Shown: positions 32,710 through 43,900 of the stretch, piece after piece
How positions within the stretch are numbered: the first letter of the stretch is position 1
How the letters are laid out: each line of letters begins with the position of its first letter
Source: Harmonia axyridis
Taxonomy: Eukaryota > Arthropoda > Insecta > Coleoptera > Coccinellidae
Reading direction: 5' to 3'
DNA: 64,000 nt
NCBI RefSeq assembly: GCF_914767665.1
Contig: NC_059503.1
Span: 50,336,852 to 50,400,851, forward strand
The notes under the pieces: model-generated
Database searches by the model: none
Seen by the model: the letters and a program-made list of their open reading frames with translations, nothing else
Told to the model about the DNA's origin: nothing
Program-made: the position numbers and the translations under genes

Positions 32710-33303
32710 ATGGGCCCTAAAACTAACACAGATATTAAAGTAGCAATCAAGGAATCCATTGTAGAATTCTTCAGTGACGATAAATTCATAAACAAACTTC
32801 TTATCAAGATCAACGAAAAACTTGATATTTTACAATCTGCAGTCAACGATAACACGGATAAAATTGAGTCGATCAATATGAGGATGGATAACCTTATGCA
32901 AGCAGAGAAAGTCAACAATGTATGTGTTTACAATCTGATGGAAATGCAAGAAGAGAACTTAATGGAGAATTTACTTGAAATATTCAACGAAAACATGAAG
33001 GTAAAAGTTAACAAATCTGATATTGTGAAATGCTATAGAGTGGGTGTAAAAGGGAAAAATCCACGTCCAGTGATTATTCGATTTGAACGGTATCAAACAA
33101 AATTAACAATACTGAAAAATTGCGGACGTTTGAACGGAACGAAAATTGGAATCGCTGAAGATCTAACAAAGAGACGTCTAGAGTTATATCGCTCACTACG
33201 ACAAAAAAGTGAGGACAAAAAACAAGTATTCACGCGTAATGGAAACATTTATGTTAAAACCGAAAATGGAGTGAAGAGGAAAATTGTAACCTCACAAAAA
33301 TAA
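32710..33303 (+). CDS. LINE ORF1 protein (coiled coil plus RNA-binding domains)
   Basis: I choose ATG 32710 (MGPKTNTDIKVAIKE), in frame with the longer opening from 32599. 197 residues. A predicted coiled coil covers KLDILQSAVNDNTDKIESIN and beyond. An RRM-like part follows (NNVCVYNLME, VKCYRVG, RPVIIRFERYQTKLTIL). The basic C-terminal domain includes IGIAEDLTKRRLELYRSLR, KQVFTRNGNIYV and NGVKRKI. This L1-ORF1-like (transposase_22-type) layout coats element RNA and acts as a nucleic-acid chaperone in related LINEs. No CCHC knuckles. No frame lesion. ORF2 begins 225 bp downstream in another frame. Confidence 0.82.
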   Translation: MGPKTNTDIKVAIKESIVEFFSDDKFINKLLIKINEKLDILQSAVNDNTDKIESINMRMDNLMQAEKVNNVCVYNLMEMQEENLMENLLEIFNENMKVKVNKSDIVKCYRVGVKGKNPRPVIIRFERYQTKLTILKNCGRLNGTKIGIAEDLTKRRLELYRSLRQKSEDKKQVFTRNGNIYVKTENGVKRKIVTSQK

Positions 33304-33527
33304 TTATCTCCATAAATAGTTTACGTTCTGAAATGTTGAAAATTTTTTTTTTTTTTTTGGCCTTCATATGTATTGAATTCTTTTGTTGATTTTTGTTAAT
33401 GATGGTTGTTAATTACTTTAGAACATAATATAGATTATTTATAATTATGAGCACTTTTTTTGAGTTTTTCAAAATGTTAGCTTCATCAGAGAGCATGTGA
33501 GGGGTATTTATTTGTTTCCCCTGTCTA

Positions 33528-36473
33528 ATGAACATATTAGAGACACTGGAGCTTGATGAGGTCCCGGGGACCACTATGACTGGGGAGATCGGGGCCGGGG
33601 GGGGCTTCGTTGGGGGCATGTCGCGTCTAGGTATAATACATTTCAACATAAGAAGCATTCAAAAAAATTTCAATGAATTATTAGTTTGTCTGGACAAAAT
33701 AAATTTAGAAAAAATAGATATAATTGTACTCTCAGAAACTTTCAACCTTACTAACATTGAACTATTTTCAATAAATGGCTATGAAATATATTATAATAAT
33801 TCTGTATTCAATAAGAATGATGGAACAATAGTTTATGTTCGAAAGAATTTGAATCCAAGAGTTAACTATACACAACTGAATCAAACAACTCCTGTTCGTG
33901 TAGAAATTATAATAAATGAACTTGCTCTTGGGATAACAGCTATTTACAGACCTCCTTCAACTAATTTGGGTGTATTCATGGAAGAAATGGAAAAATATTT
34001 AAGTGAACTAAAGAGGAATAGTGTTGAGATAATTGTAGGAGACATAAACATTGATATTTTGAATGGAAACGATAAAATGTCAAGTCTCTATATGAATATT
34101 TTGGGATCGTGTGGTTTTATTTCTTATATAAACAAGCCTACTAGAGTGACAGAAACTACATCAACCTTAATTGATCATATATTTGTCAGAACGCAGATGA
34201 ATATTAAAAAAAATTTTAGTCTTAATCCTGTTATTTTTAAATGCTCAATGACAGATCATTATCCTGTAGGCTTGGAACTCGATTTTAAGGGAAAAATAAA
34301 AAATGAAATGAAAACAAAAGAATTTGTGAAAACCGATGTCAAAAAATTATTAACTTTGCTGAAGGAAGAAAATTGGCTAAAAGTATATGAAAGAAATAAT
34401 GTTGAGGAATGTTATCAGATATTCAAGTTCACTTTAATGAATCATTTGAGCTCTTGTAGAAGAAAAACACGTTTAAATAATAAAAATAAAAAACTAAAAC
34501 CATGGATTACTCCTGGATTAATAAACAGTATTCGTAAGAGAGATAGGATGAAATTAGACTTAAATAAAAATTACTCAAACGAAATGAAACTTCAATATAT
34601 AAATTACAGAAATTTTCTTAATAAATTACTAAGACTTACTAAAAATAATTATTACTCTAACAAAATTAAATTAGCAAAAAATGACTCTAAGAAAATTTGG
34701 CAAATAATGAATGAGGCGGTCAATGTAACAAAATCACAAAGCAAAACTGAATGCATTATCAACGAAAAAAATGAAATTTTGACCCATTCAACTGACATTG
34801 CCGACTCTTTCAATAATTACTTTTCCACTATAGGTGTTGAAATGCAGAATGAAATTAAGAAAACTAAAAAAACATACAAAAATAACATAACTAATCAGAA
34901 GACGCTTTTCCTTACACCAGTAAACTCACAAGAACTTATCGAATTAATATCTACTTTGAAGAATGATTCATCGCCTGGGGATGACGGAATTGACGTTAAG
35001 CTCATAAAATATATACATACCTATTTAATAGACCCGCTCAAATATATGATTAATCTTATATTTGAGAAAAATGAAATTCCTCAGGACTGGAAATCATCTA
35101 GCATTGTACCTGTTCACAAGACCGGCGATAAACAAATTCTACAAAACTATAGGCCCATTGCGCTTATCAATAATTTTGCCAAGATATTCGAAAAATGTTT
35201 GAAAAACCGTGTTATGAACTTTCTAGAAACGAATAATACAATTTATAAAAATCAATATGGATTTAGACCAAATTTAAGCACGGAGGACGCTATATTTAAC
35301 CTAACGAATGAGATAAACACCAACTTGAACGCAAATAAAAAAAATCTGTCAGTTTTTATCGACTTAGCTAAGGCTTTCGATACTGTTCCTCATGACAAAT
35401 TATTAGAAAAAATGGAATATGTGGGTATAAGGGGAAGTGCAAATCTACTTTTTAAAAATTATTTATCGAATAGGACACAACGAGTCAAAATTGAAAATAC
35501 TTATAGTCAGGTTAGAAACTCCACAATAGGTATCCCACAGGGTACTGTACTTGGGCCTACACTCTTTCTTATCTACATTAACGATATTGGATCGATTTTA
35601 ACAAATGGTAAAATAATTGCTTACGCTGATGATACTGTTCTGACATTCGCAGGATCCACTTGGGAAGAAGTGTTTGGAAAGGCAGAAGATGGTATTAGAA
35701 ATTTGTATAGCTGGCTCAACTACAACCTCCTTAGTATAAATATTCTAAAAACTAAATATATTACTTTCTCAATCTCGGCTGTTGACAGACCACAAAACAC
35801 AATCTTGAAAATTCATGGCGAAGATTGTTCTAATTCTAACTGTTCATGCGAACCTATACAAAATGTCGATAACATTAAATATTTGGGTATTATCTTAGAC
35901 AAACATCTGAGATGGAATGTTCATTGTAACTATATCAATAAAAAAATGAGATATTTAGTCTATAGACTATATCAACTTAGAGATATTCTCGATAAAAAAC
36001 TATTAAAGATGGTCTATATGTCATTAGTAGAGTCAATTCTGAGATATTGTTTAGTTATTTGGGGAGGAGGGTTCAATAATTCTTTACAAAACATCTTGAT
36101 CACTCAAAAATTCATACTGAAAATAATACATAAGAAAAACCGAACATTTCCAACTGACAGATTGTATAAGATAGCTGAGGTGCTGCCACTTAAGGCTCTA
36201 TATATTCATGCTTGCATAAATTACCTCCCTAAGATACAGCATCTTTTACCAAAGATACCTGCGCACCACACCACCAGATCAGTTTTATTGCGAACCCATC
36301 TGTACATTAAGTCACACACTCAACGAATAGTAACATACTTTGCACCTAAGTTTTACGACAAACTTCCTATTAATATAAAATCATTGATTAATAATAAACG
36401 ACAGTTTAGTATACAAACCAAAAAATACATCCAAAAGAACTATAATACATTTTTAGATATCATGAAACCATAG
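33528..36473 (+). CDS. LINE ORF2 (AP endonuclease and reverse transcriptase), intact
   Basis: 981 codons without lesions. The AP-like endonuclease has HFNIRSIQKNFNEL, VLSETF (catalytic Glu), VGDINIDILN, LIDHIFV and MTDHYPV (catalytic Asp-His), over roughly residues 35-260. RT blocks are NYRPIALINNFAKIFEK, FIDLAKAFDTVPHDKL, IGIPQGTVLGPTLFLIYIND and the catalytic AYADDTVL near residue 703. A cysteine-rich patch CSNSNCSC follows the palm. The start may be ATG 33528 or an internal ATG at 33618 (MSRLGIIHF). It belongs to the CR1/Jockey superfamily, perhaps Daphne-like given its ORF1. This is the best-preserved LINE in the window. Confidence 0.9.
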   Translation: MNILETLELDEVPGTTMTGEIGAGGGFVGGMSRLGIIHFNIRSIQKNFNELLVCLDKINLEKIDIIVLSETFNLTNIELFSINGYEIYYNNSVFNKNDGTIVYVRKNLNPRVNYTQLNQTTPVRVEIIINELALGITAIYRPPSTNLGVFMEEMEKYLSELKRNSVEIIVGDINIDILNGNDKMSSLYMNILGSCGFISYINKPTRVTETTSTLIDHIFVRTQMNIKKNFSLNPVIFKCSMTDHYPVGLELDFKGKIKNEMKTKEFVKTDVKKLLTLLKEENWLKVYERNNVEECYQIFKFTLMNHLSSCRRKTRLNNKNKKLKPWITPGLINSIRKRDRMKLDLNKNYSNEMKLQYINYRNFLNKLLRLTKNNYYSNKIKLAKNDSKKIWQIMNEAVNVTKSQSKTECIINEKNEILTHSTDIADSFNNYFSTIGVEMQNEIKKTKKTYKNNITNQKTLFLTPVNSQELIELISTLKNDSSPGDDGIDVKLIKYIHTYLIDPLKYMINLIFEKNEIPQDWKSSSIVPVHKTGDKQILQNYRPIALINNFAKIFEKCLKNRVMNFLETNNTIYKNQYGFRPNLSTEDAIFNLTNEINTNLNANKKNLSVFIDLAKAFDTVPHDKLLEKMEYVGIRGSANLLFKNYLSNRTQRVKIENTYSQVRNSTIGIPQGTVLGPTLFLIYINDIGSILTNGKIIAYADDTVLTFAGSTWEEVFGKAEDGIRNLYSWLNYNLLSINILKTKYITFSISAVDRPQNTILKIHGEDCSNSNCSCEPIQNVDNIKYLGIILDKHLRWNVHCNYINKKMRYLVYRLYQLRDILDKKLLKMVYMSLVESILRYCLVIWGGGFNNSLQNILITQKFILKIIHKKNRTFPTDRLYKIAEVLPLKALYIHACINYLPKIQHLLPKIPAHHTTRSVLLRTHLYIKSHTQRIVTYFAPKFYDKLPINIKSLINNKRQFSIQTKKYIQKNYNTFLDIMKP

Positions 36474-36934
36474 AGTTCAATTAAAGAAGGTCTTTCTCAA
36501 ACTTCCTACTACTGATCTTTTACGTGTAGTCTAATGGCGGGGCGCTTTTTCGCCTGGCTGTCTGGGGCGGTTTCCGGGCTCCTCATCTGCTCCATTCAGA
36601 TTTATGCATCTGTATTATATTATGTGGTGAATGATTCACGACACAGACATGATTTCTTTCATTTCTTCTAGTGTGGGTCATTTTACCGATGATACACTCG
36701 TTTGATTTGTTTTTTTTTTTTTTTGTATGGTTAGGTTGAAGATGAAGACTCGTTGTACGAGTGTATGTGGTGTTAATTGTTTGTAACATTTTATGGTGAA
36801 TAAATTAAATTGAAATTGAAAAATTGAAAATTAAAATGTAAATTTTTCTGTATTTTTTCCTGAGAGTTATAGGCTTGTATGTCTCCTCTCTTATCCATTT
36901 TGTAATAATAATAATAATAATAGAAATATGCATA

Positions 36935-38441
36935 TCATCATTGCAAATAGAAGCAATGAAGTTGGATGATCTTTATAAATATCTTGGAATGAAACAGAAT
37001 CGACGAATCAACCACCAAAGAATGAAGCAAGACTTAACGACTGAGTTCATTAGGAGAACCAAAAAAATCTTAAAAACAAACCTAAACAGCAGGAACATGA
37101 CGAGAGCCATCAACACATATGCATGTTCAATTCTAACATACTCATTCGGTATAGTTCCATGGAGCAAAATAGACATCGAAAACTTGCAACGTAAAATGAG
37201 AACGTTGATGACAAAAGCAAACAAGCACCATCCGAGAAGCAGCATTGAGAGGACTACACTGCCGAGAAATAAAGGAGGCAGGGGTCTTACGGACATCATG
37301 GAACTTGCTAGTGGGCAGATAGCAAGCCTACGGGAATACTTCAGAGATCAAGCAAGTACATCAGAGTTCTACAAAATACTGTGTGAAGCAGACGAATCAA
37401 CACCTTTACAACTTCACAAGGAGCAATTTTCATACAACCACCAGACAAACCAAGAAAAATTGGATAGATGGAGAGAGAAGCCCCTGCATGGAAGACATTT
37501 CAACGAGGTGAACCAGGATCATGTCGACATTGAAGCGTCGAACTATTGGCTCACATCAGGTGCAATGTACCCAGAAACAGAGGGTTTTCTTTTAGCCATC
37601 CAAGATCAAGTGATCTCAACTAGAAATTACTGCAGGCATATCATAAAGGATCGAACTATTACCGACGATCGATGCCGATATGGGTGTCCAACAAATGAGA
37701 CAATACAACATATCACGGGTGGATGTCAGATGTTTGCAGGAAATGAATATAAAGAGAGACACGATGCAGTAGGAAAGATATTACACCAAGAAATGGCAAC
37801 TAAATTAACACTAATTCAATCTGAAAAAGTACCATACTACAAGTACCGACCGGAGACCATCCTGGAAAACGAACGCTATAAACTGTACTGGGATCGTACA
37901 GTTTTGACTGATAAAACAGTCCCTCACAACAGGCCAGATATATTGCTAGTTGATAAACATCAAAAGGCAGCTATACTCATCGACGTAGCAATACCTAATA
38001 ACAACAACTTGCGTCAAAAAGAGGTCGAAAAAATTTCAAAATATAGGGACCTCGAATTTCAGATAAAGCGCCAGTGGGGAATGATATCAACGAGAACTAT
38101 TCCAATTATCATCTCAACAACAGGAATAGTACCCAAAAATCTCAAGAGAAATATCAAGCAACTAGGGCTTAGTGAGTATATATGTAATGTAATGCAAAAA
38201 GCTGTTCTTTTAGGTACTGCAAGGACGGTGAGAAAATTCCTAGGAAGCGAAGGACAGGTCCAAGGATCGCGTGTAAGAGGACCAGAAGTTCGACGACAAC
38301 CAGGGGGACCACAAGGACCGGACACGACCGAGCTCTACCCTTCTGATATTTTAAATATCTGGGATTGAGTGAATGTTCCTCTTAGCGAGGAGTGAGAAGC
38401 CGACGGCGAGGATAAATCCTACGCGTATAGGCAAAAGTCGG
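36935..38441 (+). CDS. R4/Dong-like LINE copy A, 3' fragment with open frame
   Basis: The open frame (start arbitrary, real coding from about 36950 to 38368) covers the region after the RT palm: MKLDDLYKYLGMKQNRRIN and TRAINTYACSILTYSFG. Near residue 266 is a CCHC block of exactly C-x3-C-x7-H-x4-C (CRYGCPTNETIQHITGGC). Near residue 352 is the restriction-like endonuclease core RPDILLVD with AILIDVAIP and a downstream KRQW. That CCHC plus PD-(D/E)xK pair defines R2/R4-type LINEs. The 3' UTR ends AAAAGTCGG at 38441. The 5' truncation point lies directly after the (TAA)n tail of the CR1 fragment. Confidence 0.85.
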
Positions 38442-38711
38442 ACGTTTATTGACTTGTAAAGAGAAATAATACCTTGGTAGCGGTAGGTGAATCCCTAGCG
38501 ATTCACCTATCAGGAGAGTTGAATCGACTCCTGCCCACCGCAGATTCCAGGAGCTCCCTGACCCGGGAAGCTGAAACCTGTCGAAGGGTCCCTGTCCAGG
38601 GTAACGGACGAAGCCGTGTGGAAAGCAGCTCAAGAATTCTCCCACCGTAGCTCTGCGGATCGTAAAAAGCGATCAAAGGCCGTCTCCCCCACGACACGGA
38701 GGAACCGATGA

Positions 38712-39122
38712 ATGATGGTGAATTTGAGGAATATGAATATAGAGCCGCTGCCTGAGGTTCGTCAGGGCGCGTCTGGAGCCGGCGCTGGACATGACAGTAT
38801 GCGGGACGTCGGTGACAGAGTGCTAAGGAGACGGGCGTCTGTCGAACAAAATGCTACGCCTCCACAATCTCAACATTCTAGGAGAAGAATAACACGAGTT
38901 TATCCGACCGCTGAAGGTGCTGCGCAGGATCCCCAACCAGCACTCTCCCAAGCAGGTCTACCAAGAAGACGCATGAAATGGACATGTTCGATAAATGAAA
39001 CGATCATGCGCATATATTATGAAGTGACTAATATGGAAGAGGATAACATAGGCTACCGGCAAAAATTATTACAGAATTCCACAGAAACTATCCCGGACTA
39101 CAAGTTTCTGAGCAAAGAGTAG
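38712..39122 (+). pseudogene. R4/Dong-like copy B, N-terminal segment
   Basis: 136 codons from ATG 38712: basic, low-complexity start (MMVNLRNMNIEPLPEVRQ, RRRITRVYPTAEGA), then RRMKWTCSINETIMRIYYEV, a motif found at the N-terminus of this LINE group. It ends early through a frameshift near 39110; the continuation LSEQRVADQYRVILRNK is read in the next frame. Confidence 0.7.
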
Positions 39123-39124
39123 CC

Positions 39125-39861
39125 GACCAATACCGGGTCATATTGAGAAATAAACTTGTACCCGATGAGAGACTTAACACCATAAAAAATGAAGTCCAAC
39201 TGAGGCTACAGAATCGAAACCTCAACAACAACGAAACGGCAATTGAAGAAAACTACCATTGTGCTGAATACCAACACAACATCAATGCACAAATGAACTC
39301 TGAGGAACCAAACAAGGCAGATGTGATAGCAATAAGTGATGCTCAACGACGGAATATATATGCTGCCACCGTCGAAAATCCAGAAGAAGACCAAAGAGAA
39401 CTACTGGAGCGATTATTTGCCACAATGAATAGATGCGTTATAGATTTTGAGGGCACAGATCCATTGAGACGACCGATTCTGCCAAGATTGAGGACATCCA
39501 AGAAACTATCTCATCTTCTGGCCATGACCAACAAGGAGATTATACCCATGTATCTTTCTGAGTTACATGATCTCGAATCATTACACCTCATCATATATGC
39601 GCAGCATTTTCAATAGCAACAGTGCTAGGTGTGAAGCCAAAACCTAAAAGTCAGCAACCAGCCAGAGAAAAACAACAAAATAAACCACATTGGCAAAAAA
39701 GGATAGAAGACAAAGTTCATAGCATTCGCCAAGAGATTGGGAGGCTCACCCAATTTGCAAAAGGTTCGCCGTCTAGACAATTACAAAAAATGGTGAATAT
39801 AATAATGGATCGTCACCGGCAACATACAACGTATGATCCAAATAATGAAAATGCTCAATAA
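39125..39861 (+). pseudogene. R4/Dong-like copy B, middle segment
   Basis: Two frames (39143-39616 and 39622-39861) joined by a frameshift near 39600. Blocks: VADQYRVILRNKLVPDERL, RELLERLFATMN, LPRLRTSKKLSHLLAMTN, then PHWQKRIEDKVHSIRQEIGR. This is the pre-RT region with no assigned function. An in-frame TAA at 39859 separates it from the next segment, which is in the same phase. Confidence 0.65.
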
Positions 39862-40437
39862 ATTTTAGACACACTGAAACAAAAACTTAGTGCGTACTCC
39901 GAAAGACTCAGAAGATACGATGAGAGCTTTAGAAGAAAACAGGATAACATGAATTTTGAAAACTCTGAAAGAAAATTCTATAGAATGTTAAACAATAATA
40001 TGTCAGCAACACCAGGAAGTTATCCAACCGTCGAGGATATTGAGAATTTTTGGACAGATCAACTGGCTACACCAACCCCCTACAACTCCCAGGCTGATTG
40101 GATAAGAAGTGAAGAGAAATCCTGTGAGAATATAGAACACATGCCGCATAACGCAGTTTCTGTAGAAGAATTCCATGAAATATTGCAAAACACACACAAT
40201 TGGAAATCACCCGGCCCAGATGGAATCCACAACTTTTGGTTGAAAAAATTTTGGTGTTATAAGTAATCGGAACGGAAATGCCCAAATTTTTAACAACAGG
40301 GACCACTTACCTCTTACCGAAGGAATTGCAACACACAGCGGATCCATCAAAATACAGACCAATTACATGTCTACCAACAATATATAAAATCATGTATAGC
40401 ATCTCGTATCTACAAACATTGCGAGACAAATAATATA
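39862..40437 (+). pseudogene. R4/Dong-like copy B, RT start (decayed)
   Basis: Open piece 39949-40266 includes DIENFWTDQLATPTPYNSQA and NTHNWKSPGPDGIHNFWLKK, the W-SPGPD-I motif that opens RT domains. Between 40266 and 40438 the RT fingers (EMPKF, LLPKELQH, KYRPITCLPTIYKIM-like) are visible only by changing frame several times. Confidence 0.7.
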
Positions 40438-41853
40438 ATGACAGCACAGCAGAAAGGATGTTCCAAGAATGCACTAGGATCGAAGGAACTGCTGATAATA
40501 GATTCCATCATATGCAACCAAGCCTTCAAAAAACACAGAAATCTTTTTATGACATATTTTGACTATAAGAAGGCCTTCGACTCTATTCCACATGGGTGGC
40601 TGACAAAAATTTTGGAAATATACAAGATCGATCTAATTACAATAAACTTTCTGAAGTATGCAATGTGCAACTGGAGAACGAATATTGAACTCTCTACGGC
40701 GAACATAACTACTAAAGAGATTCCAATAAAAAGAGGAATTTTCCAAGGAGATTCATTGAGTCCCTTATGGTTCTGCTTGGCGCTGAACCCCCTTTCTAGA
40801 CGACTGAATGCTACTGAAAAAGGTTTCAATGTCAAAGGAAATAGAACTACTATTGCACTCAATCATTTGCTATACGTGGATGACCTAAAACTTATAACAG
40901 GCAACAAAAACCACTTGCAAATTATGGTCAAACTGGTGGAAAATTTTTCGAAAGACGTGGGGATGAAATTCGGATTGGACAAGTGTCGTACTATTAGCGT
41001 AGTGCGTGGAAAAATCCAAGATGAACCGATCGCTCTCTCCAATGGACAGGAGATAGAAGCAATGAAATCGGACGATCTTTATAAATACCTAGGAATGAAA
41101 CAAAACCGACGAATAAACCATCAAAGAATGAAGGAAGACTTAACAACTGAGTTCATTAGGAGAATCAACAAAATTTTAAAAACAAACAGCAAGAACATGA
41201 CGAGAGCTATCAATACATATGCATGTTCAATTCTTACATACTCTTTCGGTATCATTCCATGGAGCAAAATAGTTATAGAAAACCTGCAACGCAAAATGAG
41301 AACCTTGATGACGAAAGCACACAAGCACCATCCGAAAAGTAGCATTGAGAGGACGACACTGCCGAGGAATAAAGGAGACAGAGGTCTGCTAGACATCATG
41401 GAATTTTCCCATGGGCAAATTGAATGCCTACGAACATACTTCAAAGACATATCAGGCACGTCAGAGATCTACAAAGTATTGTGTGAAGCAGACGAATCAA
41501 CACCTTTACAACTGCACAACGAGCAATTGTCATACAACCACCAGACAATCCAAGAAAAACTGCAAAGATGGAGAGAAAAGCCCCTACATGAACGACATTT
41601 CAACGAGGTGAACCAGGATCATGTCGACATTGAAGCGTCGAACTATTGGCTCACATCAGGTGCGATGTATCCAGAAACGGAAGGATTTCTTTTAGCCATC
41701 CAAGATCAAGTGATCTCAACAAGAAATTACTGCAAGCATATCATGAAGGATCGAACTATTACTGACGATCGATGCCTTTATGGGTGTCCAACGAATGAGA
41801 CAATCCAACATATCACGGGAGGATGTCAAATGATTGTAGGAAATGAATGTTAA
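40438..41853 (+). pseudogene. R4/Dong-like copy B, RT palm to CCHC
   Basis: 471 codons: FMTYFDYKKAFDSIPHGWL (RT motif A), KRGIFQGDSLSPLWFCLALN (motif B), LLYVDDLKLITG (catalytic YVDD), GMKFGLDKCRTI, YKYLGMKQNRRIN, PRNKGDRGLLDIME, NYWLTSGAMYPET and the CCHC block CLYGCPTNETIQHITGGC. It stops at TAA 41850-41852 where copy A reads Lys, so this is a nonsense change; downstream coding continues in phase to about 41985. Confidence 0.85.
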
Positions 41854-42226
41854 GAGAGACACGATGCAGTAAGAAAGATACTACACCAAGAAATGGCAAC
41901 TAAATTAACACTAATTCATTCTGAAAAAGTGCCATACTACAAGTACCGACCGGAAACCATCCTGGAAAACGAATGCTATAAACTGTACAGATATATTGCT
42001 AGTTGATAAACATCAAAAGGCAGCAATACTCATCGACGTAGCAATACCCAATAACAACAACATGCGTCAAAAAGAGGTCGAAAAAATTTCAAAATATAGG
42101 GACCTCGAATTTTAGATATAGCGCCAGTGGGGAATGATATCAACGAGAACTATTCCAATTATCATCTCAACAACAGGAATAGTACCCAAAAATCAAGAGA
42201 AATATTAAGCAACTAGGACTTAGTGA

Positions 42227-42300
<74 letters not shown>

Positions 42301-42365
42301 TTCGCTTCCTAGGAATTTTTTCACTGTCCTTGCAGTACCTAAAAGAACAGCTTTTTGCATTATAT

Positions 42366-42459
<94 letters not shown>

Positions 42460-42727
42460 GTATATATATGTAATATAATGCAAAAAGCTGTTCTTTTAGG
42501 TACTGCAAGGACAGTGAAAAAATTCCTAGGAAGCGAAGGACAGGTCCAAGGATCGCGTGTAAGAGGACCAGAAATTCTACGAGAACCAGGGAGACCACAA
42601 GGACCGGACACGATCGAGCTCTACCCTTCTGATATTTCAAATATCTGGGATTGAGTGAATGTTCCTTTTAGCGAGGAGTGAGAAACCGACGACGAGGAGA
42701 AATCCTACGCGTATAGGCAAAAGTCGG
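41854..42727 (+). pseudogene. R4/Dong-like copy B, damaged endonuclease domain and 3' UTR
   Basis: Continues EKVPYYKYRPETILENE, then jumps from KLY to YIAS: about 50 bp present in copy A, encoding the RPD part of the nuclease core, are missing. HQKAAILIDVAIPNNNN survives. Stops near 42113 and a missing base near 42193 follow, then the (TA)n rearrangement. The 3' UTR from 42520 matches copies A and C. Confidence 0.8.
42225..42480. repeat. (TA)n tracts with an inverted 68 bp duplication
   Basis: A (TA)n tract at 42226-42298 is followed by 42299-42367, which is the reverse complement of 42473-42540 (part of the LINE 3' coding end). Two more (TA)n tracts come next (42368-42415 and 42421-42470). 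Copies A and C have only a short TATATATG here. The layout is that of a hairpin-driven inverted duplication at an AT microsatellite. Confidence 0.9.
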
Positions 42728-42734
42728 GGATAAT

Positions 42735-42832
42735 AATATAAGGATCGCTACGAAGTGGAGAAATGTTGGAGGGAAATATGCAGAGCCCTCAACGAACAAT
42801 TTGAAAAATTTTCAGTGAATGATAAAAAGAAA
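42735..42832 (+). other. Short coding-like remnant resembling a Myb/MADF-type domain
   Basis: One frame reads DRYEVEKCWREICRALNEQF followed by EKFSVNDKKKYG. The W-x2-I-x3-LN pattern is similar to MADF/Myb-SANT proteins that accompany some DNA transposons. At only about 32 codons with no flanking support this is tentative. It may be interior sequence of the long-TIR element. Confidence 0.3.
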
Positions 42833-43900
42833 TATGGTAGGGTGAAATTGTATTTATTTATTCCAACCACGTTGAATACATTTTTCAATTGTACAGAATT
42901 TTTGAATATTTAGACAGGTAGTCAGGTACCATCAATATGTTATGTTATGTCATTCATAACATCGGAACTGACAAAGTAAATAATGAATTATAAAGCTCTG
43001 AAACAGCTTGAGTAAGTATAATTTTGAGTAAGTAGGTACCACTATTATTGGTCTGCCTACCCAGCATATTCAAGTTGAATATGAATCATTTCATATCTTC
43101 ATTCATTCAAAATTCATTTATGGAAAAAACGAAGGAGACGAATAATGTTTTTAGTTTCATAAGGAGATTAATATTCTGCGAAGAAAATATATATCCCCCT
43201 TTTAAAAAATATACCTACTCAGCCTTGATATAAGTAAAACTTCAAGTTCATATTGAATATCTTCATCCGATGTCCCCCCGAAAACTAAGAAACTTTCATT
43301 TGAATTTTTTTTTTAATAGACTATTCGTACTGTTCGTAGAAGTTATTCATTTCATTATATTATTATAGGGAAACTTCCAGAATGGGACTCCATATATATA
43401 ATTATTCTTTGCATGTTCATTTCATTGAATTCCTCTTAATTGGCTGGACGGATTTCGATGAAATTTTGTATGTATGTTCTGGTGGATTCGAGCATGGGTT
43501 TGGATCCACGTTTTTTTCATAGAGTTTCTCTTATTAATTTTTTATTCAATCCGAATTTTTTTTTGCCGAATCCACTTGAACACACAAAAATCAAAATCCG
43601 TCCAACCGTTTAGGAGGAGTCTAGTCAAATACATACTGTACAGGACAACCTCTGTCAGGGCCGCTAGTATTACCTTGCTGATAGGCAGACCAATAATAGT
43701 GGACCTACTAACTCAAAATTATGCCTATTGAAGTTGTTTAAGAGCTATGTAATTCATTATTTACTTTGTCAGTTTTCGATGCATGATATTCATATGTAGA
43801 CGGTACCTGACTATTCAAAGAATTCTATACAATAGGAAAATGTATTTAATGTGGTTGGAATGAATGAATACAATTTCAACCTACCATATTTTGGTCGCGA
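42833..43900. mobile_element. Foldback element with about 230 bp arms
   Basis: 42833-43073 and 43678-43900 are imperfect reverse complements. The outer ends contain ATATGGTAGG and CCTACCATAT; the inner ends contain ATTATTGGTCTGCCTA and its complement. The roughly 600 bp loop includes TGGCTGGACGGATTTCGATG, then near 43596 CAAAATCCGTCCAACCGTTT, and GTCAGGGCCGCTAG at 43654-43667. The last resembles a non-autonomous Helitron 3' end (CTAG followed by T), possibly a nested insertion. No coding frame. Confidence 0.6.

Larger units (their letters stand above)
32516..36925 (+). mobile_element. CR1 3' UTR split by a LINE with two open frames
   Basis: The CR1 3' UTR (32516-about 32640) resumes at about 36836-36925 and ends in (TAA)n, as in the palindrome CR1 copy. 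The interval between is a second, younger LINE with a short 5' UTR, ORF1, ORF2 and a 3' end in repeated AATTGAAAA. I could not identify an unambiguous target duplication. Confidence 0.7.
38442..42727 (+). mobile_element. R4/Dong-like LINE copy B, near full length but broken
   Basis: Starts immediately after copy A's last base, so the two copies are in direct head-to-tail contact. It has a G/C-richer 5' UTR (38442-38711), a single long coding region now split into five frames, and a 3' end AAGTCGG at 42727 followed by GATAATAATATAA. Lesions are at least three frameshifts, in-frame stops at 39859 and 41850, a deletion removing the first half of the endonuclease core near 41987, and a microsatellite-inversion rearrangement at 42225-42480. 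Confidence 0.85.
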
